A DNA stretch of 64,000 bases from Clavaria fumosa (GCA_951802425.1 OX637795.1:62001-126000); one strand, 5' to 3'. Shown: positions 47,301-60,053, counted from the first letter of the stretch. A program made the numbers and translations. Notes: generated by a model not told the origin, from the sequence alone.

Positions 47301-49514
47301 TTGATTATATAATGTACATACCTTATTTAGTTTTCCTAGCATAGTTGCTTGGCTATGCTTATGTCAGCAGCCCTCTGGAAGGCTGCTTGCCTATATATAC
47401 TGTGTTGTGACTGTACACAGAGGAGAGATCCCTCTACAATAGAACTACTACTCAATAGAACTACTACTCAATAAACTGTTGAGTCCAGTTCTTACATGAT
47501 AGCACAAGATTTGCATAGGATCCTACTTGATCAAGGTGCCATCACTAAGTACAAACTTGTGAGGACTGATGAGTGTGATTTAGTGTTTAGTGTAAGTTGA
47601 CATTAATCACACTCTCATAGGGGGATTACTAAATAAGGAAGGTGGGACAAGGCGGGACAAGGTGGGACATTGGGATGATTCCTTTATCCCAAGTTTTAGA
47701 TCAGTTAGAGAACTAGTAATGCTGGGTAGATATCAGGCCATGTCCCACCTTGTCCCACCTTGTCCCACCTTCCTTATTTGGAATGGTAGATACATGCATA
47801 CAAAATTTCAAAAGACTAGCTTCAGTGTTAGATGATATGTAAGGCCATAGGCCTTCTGTCTGTACTTGATTATATAATGTACATACCTTATTTAGTTTTC
47901 CTAGCATAGTTGCTTGGCTATGCTTATGTCAGCAGCCCTCTGGAAGGCTGCTTGCCTATATATACTGTGTTGTGACTGTACACAGAGGAGAGATCCCTCT
48001 ACAATAGAACTACTACTCAATAGAACTACTACTCAATAAACTGTTGAGTCCAGTTCTTACATGATAGCACAAGATTTGCATAGGATCCTACTTGATCAAG
48101 GTGCCATCACTAAGTACAAACTTGTGAGGACTGATGAGTGTGATTTAGTGTTTAGTGTAAGTTGACATTAATCACACTCTCATAGGGGGATTACTAAATA
48201 AGGAAGGTGGGACAAGGCGGGACAAGGTGGGACATTGGGATGATTCCTTTATCCCAAGTTTTAGATCAGTTAGAGAACTAGTAATGCTGGGTAGATATCA
48301 GGCCATGTCCCACCTTGTCCCACCTTGTCCCACCTTGTCCCACCTTGTCCCACCTTCCTTATTTGGAATGGTAGATACATGCATACAAAATTTCAAAAGA
48401 CTAGCTTCAGTGTTAGATGATATGTAAGGCCATAGGCCTTCTGTCTGTACTTGATTATATAATGTACATACCTTATTTAGTTTTCCTAGCATAGTTGCTT
48501 GGCTATGCTTATGTCAGCAGCCCTCTGGAAGGCTGCTTGCCTATATATACTGTGTTGTGACTGTACACAGAGGAGAGATCCCTCTACAATAGAACTACTA
48601 CTCAATAGAACTACTACTCAATAAACTGTTGAGTCCAGTTCTTACATGATAGCACAAGATTTGCATAGGATCCTACTTGATCAAGGTGCCATCACTAAGT
48701 ACAAACTTGTGAGGACTGATGAGTGTGATTTAGTGTTTAGTGTAAGTTGACATTAATCACACTCTCATAGGGGGATTACTAAATAAGGAAGGTGGGACAA
48801 GGCGGGACAAGGTGGGACATTGGGATGATTCCTTTATCCCAAGTTTTAGATCAGTTAGAGAACTAGTAATGCTGGGTAGATATCAGGCCATGTCCCACCT
48901 TGTCCCACCTTGTCCCACCTTGTCCCACCTTGTCCCACCTTCCTTATTTGGAATGGTAGATACATGCATACAAAATTTCAAAAGACTAGCTTCAGTGTTA
49001 GATGATATGTAAGGCCATAGGCCTTCTGTCTGTACTTGATTATATAATGTACATACCTTATTTAGTTTTCCTAGCATAGTTGCTTGGCTATGCTTATGTC
49101 AGCAGCCCTCTGGAAGGCTGCTTGCCTATATATACTGTGTTGTGACTGTACACAGAGGAGAGATCCCTCTACAATAGAACTACTACTCAATAGAACTACT
49201 ACTCAATAAACTGTTGAGTCCAGTTCTTACATGATAGCACAAGATTTGCATAGGATCCTACTTGATCAAGGTGCCATCACTAAGTACAAACTTGTGAGGA
49301 CTGATGAGTGTGATTTAGTGTTTAGTGTGAGTTGACATTAATCACACTCTCATAGGGGGATTACTAAATAAGGAAGGTGGGACAAGGCGGGACAAGGTGG
49401 GACACCCAATAAGGAAGGTGGGACAAGGTGGGACAAGGCGGGACAAGGTGGGACATTGGGATGATTCCTTTATCCCAAGTTTTAGATCAGTTAGCAACCC
49501 ACCTTAAGAAACGC

Positions 49515-51272
49515 AATTTTGTTTCCACATTTCATCAGTCTTTCTTGTCTCGGTGGCTAACATTATTATGCCTTCCTGTCTCCAATACCCATGGTGGGCC
49601 TTCTTCTTCCATTCTATCTAGCATCCATTCAAGCTCTCCTCTATCTGAGGTGCTCCCTGCTGCCCCTCTGGCACTATTAGATAGTCACCCATATACCAGC
49701 ATACCATTGCCCTTATATTATTGTCTGTTCTCCTGTCTCTGCCCAAGTGACTTGATTCAGCAATTGTGTCTCCCCCATATGTTGATAGCTGTGGGCCACA
49801 CACTATGAAACACATGCATTCAAGCTTTGACACTGACTCAACTCACAACTGAACTGACTTTATAACATGTGGGCATCCATGACACCTACTTTGACATACA
49901 CCTCCAGTCAACTTTGTGCATCATGTGAGCATGGGAGTCCTGGATACCCACATTGAGATACACATCCAGCCAACTTACTTTGTACATTGTGAGAGGTGTG
50001 GGTGTCCTGGCCATTTACACGGCATGGCTCACCTGTAACATGTCCAAGCCTGCATCACATTGGATCTTGGTAGGTAGGACCTAGGTTTTGGCATGCTGGG
50101 AGTGAGCAGCACAGGTGGCATAAGTAGGATGGAGGGTGGACAGTCTGAGTGGGGTGAATGGGTGGCACAAGCAAGGTGAGTAAAGCAGGAAGCAAGCCAA
50201 GTGGTGTAGCACCAATGAGGTGAGTGGGCAGGCAGCACAAGCAGGGTGGATGGTGCAATTGGGGTGAGCAGCATGGGTAACACCAGTGGGACAAGTTTGG
50301 TGGACAAGTGCATGTGCCTATTATCAGTCAATGATATATCTGCTTGAGTAATGTATGTGTTTGCTGTGCTCATGCTTGTCATCCTGGCACTGCTCATGCT
50401 CATCAGTCATTGCTTAATGACAAGCAAACACATACATTACTCAAGCAGATATATCATTGACTGATAATAGGCACATGCACTTGTCCACCAAACTTGTCCC
50501 ACTGGTGTTACCCATGCTGCTCACCCCAATTGCACCATCCACCCTGCTTGTGCTGCCTGCCCACTCACCTCATTGGTGCTACACCACTTGGCTTGCTTCC
50601 TGCTTTACTCACCTTGCTTGTGCCACCCATTCACCCCACTCAGACTGTCCACCCTCCATCCTACTTATGCCACCTGTGCTGCTCACTCCCAGCATGCCAA
50701 AACCTAGGTCCTACCTACCAAGATCCAATGTGATGCAGGCTTGGACATGTTACAGGTGAGCCATGCCGTGTAAATGGCCAGGACACCCACACCTCTCACA
50801 ATGTACAAAGTAAGTTGGCTGGATGTGTATCTCAATGTGGGTATCCAGGACTCCCATGCTCACATGATGCACAAAGTTGACTGGAGGTGTATGTCAAAGT
50901 AGGTGTCATGGATGCCCACATGTTATAAAGTCAGTTCAGTTGTGAGTTGAGTCAGTGTCAAAGCTTGAATGCATGTGTTTCATAGTGTGTGGCCCACAGC
51001 TATCAACATATGGGGGAGACACAATTGCTGAATCAAGTCACTTGGGCAGAGACAGGAGAACAGACAATAATATAAGGGCAATGGTATGCTGGTATATGGG
51101 TGACTATCTAATAGTGCCAGAGGGGCAGCAGGGAGCACCTCAGATAGAGGAGAGCTTGAATGGATGCTAGATAGAATGGAAGAAGAAGGTCCACCATGGG
51201 TATTGGAGACAGGAAGGCATAATAATGTTAGCCACCTAGACAAGAAAGACTGATGAAATGTGGAAACAAAAT
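49515..51272. repeat. Giant palindrome, arms of about 850 bp
   Basis: 49515-50372 and 50424-51272 are near-perfect reverse complements around a spacer of about 50 bp (50373-50423). The arms contain the internal region also found at 20990-21500. ORFs repeat as mirror copies, for example the identical frames on opposite strands near 50055-50294 and 50494-50733. These are not genes. Confidence 0.92.
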
Positions 51273-52123
51273 TCTCTGTCCCTGTCCCCAGTCATCTCAG
51301 ACCTTCAGAGTCTACAGTCAGCAAGTCACTCAACTCAATGTAAGTCCCTGTCTATCATGCTCACCTTGCTTGTACTGCACTAGTCACCCTGCTTGTGCCA
51401 TCCCATGCCACTCTCAATGCTTGCACCATCCACCCCACCCTCCTTACTTGCACTGCCTACCCTGCTCAACCCACTTGTGCCATACACCCTGCCCATCCCA
51501 CTTGCACTGCCCACTGCTAACCATGACTGCCACTCACCTGCTCACCCTGCTTGCACTACCCATCTCACTCAACCTAATTGCACTGCCTGCCCCACTCACC
51601 TGCTTGCCCTGCTTCCACTGCTTTGTTGACTGACAATATGTGCATGCCATTGGCTGACTATTTGCACTTATCATTGGTCAACAATATGGGCATGTTGTTG
51701 ATTGAGGATTGAGTTTCCTTGGTCAATGATATAAACTGAACTAACACTGCCAGTAGTTCTATGACATCAATGCACAGAAAGAAACAAGTACCTGTTTGCC
51801 CACCTTCCATCCTGATCCCAAGCTGCAAACCTTATGGGATTAGTGAATGCAACAGTACACACACACTGAGTTGAGAAGAGACAGAATTATTATACAAGCA
51901 GGACATCACATATTATGAGATGAGCAAAGGAGAGGTGCACACACCACTTATCAACAATGCAGACCTGCATGCCCCAGGCATGCATGCAACTGAGCCATGC
52001 AGGGCCTATGCCAATGACAATATGTGCATCAAGATTGCCAAGTCACAAGCAGCAAACCAAGAGACCAGTGTAGATATGTCATGGCCCCATCAATGAGGGA
52101 TACCTTCACTGCTGTCACCACTG
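51273..52123. other. No gene; low-complexity CACCCTGCTTG repeats
   Basis: 51350-51620 repeats CACCCTGCTTGTGC-like and CACTTGCACTGCC-like words without a fixed period, similar to the DNA inside the palindrome arms. 51620-52123 has no supported feature. Confidence 0.5.
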
Positions 52124-52570
52124 TCAGATTGTTCCTTGACACCAACCAAATATGTTATCTATCCTCTTGACAGCTATGAATGTCTCCACTCTTATAGCAC
52201 CACCATCAGTTTGTTCCCCAGCATCAGAATTCTTATATTCATTGACCACTGTGTCATTACCCAGGGGCATTGCAATTCCTATCTGCATCACATGTGAGAA
52301 CATGGTGCCTAAGGCAGTTGCAAATGCCATCTTTCAAACTTCTTCAGGTTCCACATGCACTTGCTTGTACACATCTGACAGATATGTACATGGCTCTAGC
52401 CATGTCTTGTCTGATCTGGTCCTGGTCAGGCAACAGGGTGATATCCCATAAGGTGTTTGCATTCTGTTTCTGACAGTCTACAACTGTCCACAGAAGCAGA
52501 TTCTGGCTCATTTTTGGGATACAAAGCGTAGGATCTGCTTGCATGATGCTGCCCCTGGCTTCTAGCAACC
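52124..52570 (-). pseudogene. Inverted fragment of chromovirus reverse transcriptase
   Basis: Minus-strand frames contain PLPDQDQIRQDMARA and MAFATALGTMFSHVMQIG, near-duplicates of plus-strand sequence at 54820-54990. It is a short inverted copy lying ahead of the main element. Confidence 0.75.
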
Positions 52571-52729
52571 ATTGAGAGCCAACAAGTTGAATGGGCCCAT
52601 TCAGATGGATGGAACCACCCCAGAAGGAGTGGGAGATTAATCAGGAAGTATCCCCAAGTTCTACCAACTACCAAAGTGATGTGTTACATCGCTATCTTGT
52701 GATGATATGAGATAAAACCTTGCTATTGC

Positions 52730-53595
52730 CCAAGGCAATAGCTGAGATTAAGGGGATCAAGATTGAGCCCCCTGAGCTCTATGACAGACAAGATGATCTT
52801 GTTGTCTGGGAAAGGTGGCTCAATGGCCTCTTTAACTACTTCTACTTTTATAGAGTAGTCTGACTGCAGTTGGAGAACCAATGTGTCATGTTAGCAGGTT
52901 CACGACTGAGCAGAATAGCTGCTACTTGGTATACCCAAGAAGTAACAGGACTGTCCTGTGCTCCTCAAAGGTCCACCTTCGAGGAATTGATAACTGCTAT
53001 GTTTAAGTGGTTCCTGACTGAGGTAATGGCCCAAAAGGCAGTGGATGCCTTCTACCAGGTAAAGTTCACAAAGGTGAAGGGTGCCTTGGGATTCTGGAAC
53101 GAACTGGCCCAGGCAGCTGAGCAAATGCTCACCCCACCTGATGCTGGTATGATGAAGAGGCAGTTCCTTAATGGACTGCGTAACGAGATGGTGGAGGCCA
53201 TCTTCAAAACTCATGCAATTAGCATCGAGGATATTATCAACACTAGTCGCCAAGTGGAAGTGACCCTCCACTACCTCCGGCAGCAGAGGGCAGTGCCTTC
53301 ATCAGGGAACCCAGTGGGTACCAAAGGAAACCCGCCCACAGGTGGAATACCTGTGGGGCAGCAGTTTGTGAGACTGTGGCCATATCGGCCACACACAGAC
53401 CACAGGCCAGGGGAACCTGTTACCCTGTGGATTGACTGTGTGCAGGATGAATGCACCCCAGCCAGAGGGAGTAAACCCCAGCTAGAACTGCCCAAGGCTG
53501 GGCCACAAATTGGAGAGGAGCGGAAAGCTCCTTTAATATATTATACATGCAGGAAAGCAGGGCATTACATGAGTGCATGTCTGCAGTCACAGTGA
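52730..53595 (+). pseudogene. Gag polyprotein of the chromovirus
   Basis: The frame starts before a TGA at about 52859 (EPPELYDRQDDLVVWERWLN) and continues at 52870-53595 with a capsid-like helical region (ATWYTQEV, FEELITAMFKWFL) and a zinc knuckle, TCRKAGHYMSAC, that has lost its first Cys. The second frame is open for 241 codons. Confidence 0.8.
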
Positions 53596-53685
53596 AAGCC
53601 AGAGGCTTTTAGGGGAAATGTAAGGAACTATGCCTTACAGGAGGATCCAGGCAAGGCAGAGCCCAATAAACCGCAGGAGATACCT

Positions 53686-54240
53686 GTGGTTGAAAGCAAG
53701 GAGCCAGAGGATGAAAACCTACTGGAGGAAGTTGTGGAAGATGACTATGCTGGTTGTGGGGACCAGTACAATTCTGACAAGCTCAAGGAAGAGATGGAAA
53801 GCAACCAGGTTGCTGGAATCTGTGAAGTGGAGGAAGACAATGTCCTCTACATGACAGAAGTGTGCATTGGACATGTGGATGACAGGCTGTTCTGGGCGAA
53901 TGTCTGGAAAGAACAGACAGGATTGCATCTGGTAGTAACAAAGGAGGCAAGACAATGCCTCACAGCCTACATCATGTGAACGGTATGAAAGTGTACACAC
54001 TTTTTGATTTGGGAAGCACCCCAGACTTAATGAGCCTGGACTTCGCACAGGTGACAAAGGTACCAACCCTCCAACTGGATAACCCAGTTCCAATCCAACT
54101 CGGCTGCATTGGCAACTAATTGATGATCACACACAGATGCCGCATAGCAGTGGAATTGGGAGGAATACTGGTGGAAGACCAGTATTTTGATATAGTGAAC
54201 ATTGATCACTATGACATTATAGTTTCAACAGCATTCATGT
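53686..54240 (+). pseudogene. Protease of the chromovirus
   Basis: After an acidic linker (53686-53860) the sequence has LFDLGSTPDLMSLDF (D-x-G-S/T active-site variant) near 54000 and DHYDIIVSTAFMYKH near 54215, the position of the I-L-G strand. Stops at about 53977 and 54117 break the frame. Confidence 0.65.
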
Positions 54241-54559
54241 ACAAACACCATGTGATATTGGATGTGCACTGATGTGCAATCCATATCTGCGAAGGAAAAG
54301 GAAAAACCCTTCAGGCTATGTTGCCCAAGTGAGGAAACAGAAGTGTTACGCCTCCATGTATTGGGAAAGAGTGTGCCAAGGAAGGAAGCTCCAAAGAGCT
54401 GACTACACTTGGGCCCCTGTGACAAGGGTGAGCCCTGGAAGGGGGAGAGGCTAATGCCTCTGTAAAATTGAAAGATGATGCCTACCTCGAGGGCAGGCAT
54501 GAGTACTGGTTGAACCAGTATGCTGAACTCTTTGGGGGAGTCCCCCCAGACCGCCTCCA

Positions 54560-55180
54560 TTTCGGGCACTAAACCACCATATACCCTTGATAGACAAAAA
54601 GAAAGTCTATAACTATTACTTGCCTTGGTGTGCCGAGGCATTCAAGGAACAATTCCTTGAGAAAGTGAATGGTTACATTACTAACAGTTGGTGGGAAGCA
54701 GGAGCAGCATAACAGGCAGCTCATATGCTGTGTATACTGAAAAGCAGCTGGAACCCGCTGCTACAGACAGTTGTAGACTGCCAGAAATAGAATGCAAACA
54801 CTGTACAGGATATTACCCCATTGCCTGATCAAGATCAGATCAGACAGGACATGGCTAGAGCCGCATATAGGTCAAAGATTGACCTATCAGATGCATACAA
54901 ACAAGTATGCGTAGAGCCTGAGGAGGTGTGGAAGATGGCATTTGTGACTGTCTTGGGCACCATGTTCTCACAGGTGATGCAGATAGGGGAATGTAATGCC
55001 CCTGCTACCTTTCAGTGCCTGATGATGCACATATTTTGTCATCAGCTGGGGAAGTATGTGCATGTGTACTTAGACAATGTATTCATCTTCTCCAAGACCT
55101 TGGAGGACCACGAGCATCACTTAGGGATGGTCTTTGAGACCCTCAAAGGCATGAGCCTTTTCTTGAGCAAGAAATAGTGC
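54560..55180 (+). pseudogene. Reverse transcriptase of the chromovirus
   Basis: HHIPLIDKKK, PLPDQDQIRQDMARA, SKIDLSDAYKQV and NAPATFQCLMM lead to VHVYLDNVFIFS, where the second catalytic Asp of YxDD is Asn. The main frame is 54821-55177; upstream parts are frameshifted. Confidence 0.85.
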
Positions 55181-55565
55181 TCATTATATGCAAAGAGCAT
55201 AGATTGCTTAGGGCACATAATAGATGCCTGGTGAATCCACATTACAGTGGATAAAATGGAAAACACCAACAAGCGTTAACAAGGTACAGAGGTTCCTTGG
55301 GTTAGTACAGTACATTGGACAGTTCCTGCCCAATCTGTCTGCATATACTGGCCCGTTAGCCAGTCTGTATAGTGAAATGCAAATGTTTCACTGGAGGCCG
55401 CTCCATGATAGATGCATGGAGATGATCAAGGCATTGGCACATAAAACACCAATATTATGCCTGGTAGACACAGCAGTACAGGAGCCAATATGGCTTGTGT
55501 GCAAAACCTCAGTATTGGGTGTAGGGGCTATGTATGGCCAGGGAAGACATGAGAAACCTGCTGCC

Positions 55566-56775
55566 CAGATGGAAAGCTGTGGACATCCACAGCTTAACAC
55601 TGAGTAATTGGTGAGTTTCCTGCCAAAAGGCAGATGTGAATCTAGGATCATGGTTGGACACAATCGATCCTGGCAACCCATGTAGTCTCACTACATGTGT
55701 TAGAAAGAGCCACGCTAGCTCTGCTGCCATTACCAACATGGTGACTGGTACTAGGTGTACCAGTGAGGTGAGGTGGCAAATCACCACCCAGAGGTAGTCC
55801 ACCTCTTTTGACATAGGAAATGGACCTACAAAGTCCATTCCTATTGATTCCCAGGGCCGCCTGGGAATTGGGAGGGTATGTAGAAGCCCTTGCAGCTTCT
55901 GAGGGGAAGTCTTGCTTGTTTGGCACATGTCACATGATGAGCAAGACTTCTCAATGTCCTTAGACACTGATGGCCACCAATAATAGCAGTGGACATAGTC
56001 CATTGTTATCTGCAACCCTGTGTGTCCTAGGACTGCATGGGCCTCCTGGATCACTATTCCAGGGATGCTTTTCCCTTCATGAAGGGTATGAGGCACACAG
56101 AGCACCTCATCTCCCTTTCTGTTCTCCACAAAGATCAGGTCATCCCTGATCTTGAAACTGGTTTAATTCCCTGGTTTTTCCTGTATTATTTTAAACAGGT
56201 GATCCTGTTTGTAGCCATCACAGATGCTTTGCAGCACCCTGTCATTCCCCCCTTCCACACAGGGCCTTAACGGCACAAGTGTCTTGTCCCATACATCCCT
56301 GTCTGCTTGGGGCTCAGGCAGCAGCTGCTCCTGCTCAGTCTCCTGCTCCGCAGCAGGTGCGTGTACTTGTAGTGCGTGCACCTCCTCCAGGCATCTGTGG
56401 GGCAGCTTGTCCCCTTCAGGGTCAAGGTGAGTATCTGCCTTCACATACTCATGATCTGGATGAATCTCATCTGTCGCATCACTCATATGGTAACATGAAA
56501 GGCAATCCACAACTTTGTTGTGCTTGCCTTTAATGTAAGTAATGGAGTAGTCAAACCTCTCCATATATTCCATCCACCTGGCCTGCCAGCCAGACAAGTG
56601 CATTTGGTTCTTGAAGAACCCCAGTGCTTCATGGTCCATGACCACATTGATCTGTCTGCCAAGGAGTTTATCCTCCCATTTCTGCAGTGATCCAACAATT
56701 GCTCAGGCCTCCCAGTCCCAAGTTTTATAACTAAACTGGGCCAGGCTAAATCTTTTAGACATAAACCCTGCTGCA
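55566..56775 (-). mobile_element. Inverted RNase H-integrase block inside the chromovirus
   Basis: On the minus strand, from 56770 downwards: an RNase H end (SLAQFSYKTWDWEA, then VMDHEALGFF, YSITYIKGKHNKVVDCLS), the HHCC finger (HAVLGHTG...CSSCDMC), the integrase core (GMDFVGPFP, SNHDPRFTSAFW) and STAFH at about 55580. Both flanks in the plus direction supply the missing neighbours, so the block was inverted in place. A 22-bp near-palindrome (55574-55595) lies at one border, and similar CCTGCTGC...CAGATGGA words lie at both. Confidence 0.85.
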
Positions 56776-57252
56776 GACAGATGGAGTGATGGAGCAGTCA
56801 ATCTGATCTGTGGTCCAGCCAGACCAGACAGATTGGGCAGAGCGAATCCCAATGGTCAAGTTTGCCATTAACAATAAGCATGTCTATGGGGTTCACCCTA
56901 TTTGAATCAACTTATGGGTATATGCCCCAGATGATGGCAGAGTTGCTGGACAACCTCCAGGCTGTGCCCAGAGGAGTAAGGATGTTCGCAGAGAAGGCTG
57001 CACTCAACCTTTCAATGGCACATGACATGATCATAGAAAGTTGCATCCACCAGATGTTTTATGCTAATCAGCATAGACAGGAAGAGCACCCATTTATAGA
57101 GGGAGAATTAGTTTATTGGGCCTTACCCAATATGGTCATGTAGACCAGAATCATCCACATATGAGCTGGAGCTCCCCGACTCACTAAAGTCAAGGAGAAT
57201 CCACCTGACATTCCATGTCAGCTGGCTACAGCGACATGAGCCAAACAACAAC

Positions 57253-57495
57253 ATGTTGTTTCTGCACTGTGAAGTGAAAGTCTTTTATGACTTTGGAATG
57301 GATCCAAAGGAGGAATGGCTGGTCGATGCCATTATTGGCCATAGGTGGGAAGGATGCCACCTAGAATGTGAGGTCCAATGGAACCTTGGGGATACAACTT
57401 GGGAGCTGTATATGGGAGTCAAAGAGCTAGCAGCTCTAGACTACCTTGAATTGCAAGGGGTGGAATCATGGAGGGCACTGCCTCGGCACCCTTGA
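57253..57495 (+). pseudogene. Chromodomain at the end of the chromovirus
   Basis: EEWLVDAIIGHRWEGCHLEC, then VQWNLGDTTWELY and LAALDYLELQGV give the chromodomain pattern, with a conserved aromatic Trp in the third strand. It would bind methylated H3 and target heterochromatin. It follows integrase tail remnants at 56862-57143. Confidence 0.85.
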
Positions 57496-57639
57496 GCAGA
57501 GTGCAGACAGAGCACCCATGCAGAGTGGTAAACATGATTGAGCCAGACCACAGGGTCATTAGCCACAGTGATTGAGTCACATGGTGGCTCAGGTACAAAA
57601 ACTTAAGAGGGTCCACCCTCTTTTTCTTATTTCTCCATC

Positions 57640-59950
57640 AACCATAACCATGGATGATCCGATGGGGAGACCCCATCTCCTCATGCTATCCCTGCTGCTG
57701 TCCCTGGCCTTGCACCAGGAAACTCATTGCTGACGAGCATCATCAGAATGGCTGGGTTGTCCCAGCCATTATTGTCACAAGGGGAGGAGGCCCTCCCCTG
57801 GGTCCAAGACCACAAAATTCATGCGATCACTCACAGATCCTGGTGCCCTCAGTGCATCAGGTTCCATTGTCACATCTTCGAGTTGCTGTTGCACTTGGAT
57901 GAAGTGTTTCAGCAAACACTTAAGGAAGTGCAGGAAAGTGCTAAGCACAAACTCGGGCTGGGGCTCGAGGTGATGCAGTGCAAGCTGGAAGACTTGTGCA
58001 AGGATAATGAGAAGGGCAGTGCCCTTTGTGTTCATCAGCAAAAGCTTGAAAAAGCTTATGATAATTTGGACAAGGTCGAAGAAGACCTTAGAGGGGCACA
58101 GGAGAAGATTCTCTCCTTGACAGAAAAGTTGGCAAGCACCAATGAGGAACTTGCTGCACTGTGAACCACAGCAAAGGGAAAGGGACCTGAAAGGGACCCC
58201 TTGGAGTGGGACCCAAAATGGGCCTGCACCACTGTCTTGTATGTGGACATAGCACTGCCTACAGGGGACATTGACGTCCCCATGAGTTTTGAAGAGGGAT
58301 ATCCCCCTCTTCCACCTGCTGGTGTCAGTCAGCAGAATCCTGATGCCTCACTGAGGCATAAATGAACTTTCTCAGAGATGGTTCTCACACCTCTGACAAG
58401 GGGTTATCCCTTTAATGCCCCTCAACCAGACAGAGCTCCAGATGGCTACCCTTGGCCATCTGGGGTGTCCATGAAACCTGGCACATGGGTTGTCAAGTTG
58501 AAGACAGTTGAGGAGGTGATTGCCCTCAACCAATAGGTGCATCATGGAGTGCCTGACGGCAGTTATGATATGACTGCCATGATGAAGATGCGATGGGCTG
58601 TCAAGGAGGCCCAGAAGAATGCCACAGCAGCTAAGCCACCTATGCCAGTTGAGGACTGGCTGGTGAGGAACTGGAGAGTTCCTGCCAGGGTCAAGAAATC
58701 AGCAGACCAGGTAGCCTGCCATCTGCAAGGGCAGATGTTGTGAGAGAGTGGAGGGATGGGCAACCCATCCCTGAGGACAGGACCCTCAGAAGTCACAGGA
58801 GGGGGAGTACCCTCCTATCCATTGTACCAGACATTGCTGCTGGCAATGATGAGAGTAGTTGTGCCTCCCATGAGGGAGTTTATAGATGTTGGGGAGCTGT
58901 TGCTCCCCCAAGAGTTGTGGCTCTCCTTTGTAGGAGAGAAGGGGGAAATTCCCCCTATGAATCCAAAAGGTGACAGAGGCACAGTGTCAGACCTGCACTG
59001 CTATGTTGAGGAAATAAGGATGGGCAGAGTGGCCATCCTTGGCATTGATAAAGATGGGGACTCACCCCTGTCTTTTGCATGCAAGGTGGCCATCTGGCAC
59101 ACCATAATGGCATGCGTGCCATCCCAGGCCCAGATGCAATGCCTGTTCCTGGCCATGGCCATGGCCCTCTTTGTCTCAAAGGGGGCATATGTGCAGGCCA
59201 TCAAAGGGAGAGTCCTCCCTGTGTGATGGTCCAGACTCTGGACCACAAAAGTAACACTGACAGTTGCACAGACGATCAAGGAATTTGCTGATGCCAGAGT
59301 GTCTGTTGAAGAAGCTCTGAGATGAATTTGTACTCATGTACCCACACAAGTACATGTGAAAGGGGAATGCCCCCTTGGATGATGACATCCAGCTAGTGCT
59401 GGCTGAATGGGAGAAGCCTCCCATACCCCCCCAAATGTATGCACTGCTAGAGTGCATAGGGCACAGCACACATCTGTGCTGCCTCTGGGTGGGGGAGATG
59501 ACAGGGGACAAATGGAGGGGCAACCTGCCCGTGGAAGACAGTGGAAGTACATCCACTGTCCGAAACCCCCTAGGGCTGCCTATTGGAGGTTTAACAATAT
59601 CCCAAACAGAGGGTGCAGGGCCCTCTCAAAACAAAAAAAGAAAGCAGCTAAGTCATCAGCCACTAAGGCTGCGAAGAGGCCTGTTGTGTCATTGCCCAAC
59701 TGGAGTGATGATGAGGGCAGGCCACCATGCGACTATGAGCAGGGCTTGGACTAGGCATCCAAGCCTTTTTTTAAAAAATTGCCTACCCCACAGGACGAGA
59801 CAGTGGCACTTGGGGCACCCCCACCAGGGTGTGCCACTTGTGACACACTGTCCAACTGGGGGCAGGTCACACAGACCACCAGGCTGGACCCATCAGCACC
59901 AGGCAAAGGCCCCAGGAGGGGATTGTGCCTGGTGACATGGTGACAACTCT
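57640..59950 (+). pseudogene. Decayed ORFs of unknown function between chromovirus and LTR
   Basis: 57727-58164 is open for 145 codons and ends in a clear coiled coil (KLEKAYDNLDKVEEDLRGAQ). Further frames continue in the same direction: a segment with TGDIDVPMSFEEGYPPLP (58250-58310), a Lys-rich part (58537-58743), a hydrophobic helical part (58756-59226) and a basic tail with KKKAAKSSATKAAKR (59630-59690). Stops separate them. I do not recognise the protein. Its position between the chromodomain and an LTR suggests an extra retroelement ORF or a captured host gene. Confidence 0.5.
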
Positions 59951-60053
59951 GCCCAAGGGGATGCGCCCCTTTAATATTATTTTACGATCCTGCTTGTCAT
60001 CCTGCACTGCCTGTGCATCGTCTCTGGTTAGGGGCCTCTCCAGTGTGGGAGGG

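Larger units (their letters stand above)
40516..49400. repeat. 585-bp tandem array, 15 full units plus a partial one
   Basis: Units start at 40516, 41101, 41686, 42271, 42856, 43441, 44026, 44611, 45196, 45781, 46366, 46951, 47536, 48101, 48686 and (partial) 49271. Only the unit at 47536 differs in length (565 bp; two TGTCCCACCT 10-mers missing), and very few substitutions are visible (for example in the first and last units). Each unit has a GAGTGTGATT/AATCACACTC stem, a GTGGGACAAG/CTTGTCCCAC hairpin and a 224-bp LTR-like part. The array ends in the same internal sequence as 20960-21500. It looks like a head-to-tail expansion of a non-autonomous LTR element (TRIM-like). Confidence 0.95.
52700..57495 (+). 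mobile_element. Ty3/Gypsy chromovirus with internal inversion
   Basis: Plus-strand order: gag (52730-53595), protease (53686-54240), reverse transcriptase (54560-55180), start of RNase H (55224-55565). Then an inverted block (about 55566-56775) carries RNase H end and integrase on the minus strand, and the plus strand resumes with the integrase tail and a chromodomain (57290-57450). Several stops and frameshifts make it non-functional. The LTR-like sequence at 60054-60255 may belong to it. Confidence 0.85.

Noticed and set aside
40516..49400. CRISPR array or tandem gene family (the repeated 66- and 64-codon frames)
   Set aside because: There are no unique spacers between short repeats; the whole 585-bp unit repeats. 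The frames overlap on opposite strands across simple GTGGGACAAGG repeats and have no domain.
49618..51243. Proteins encoded in the giant palindrome
   Set aside because: Frames occur as mirror copies on both strands and vary with the repeat; Pro/Leu/Ser-rich sequence shows no domain.
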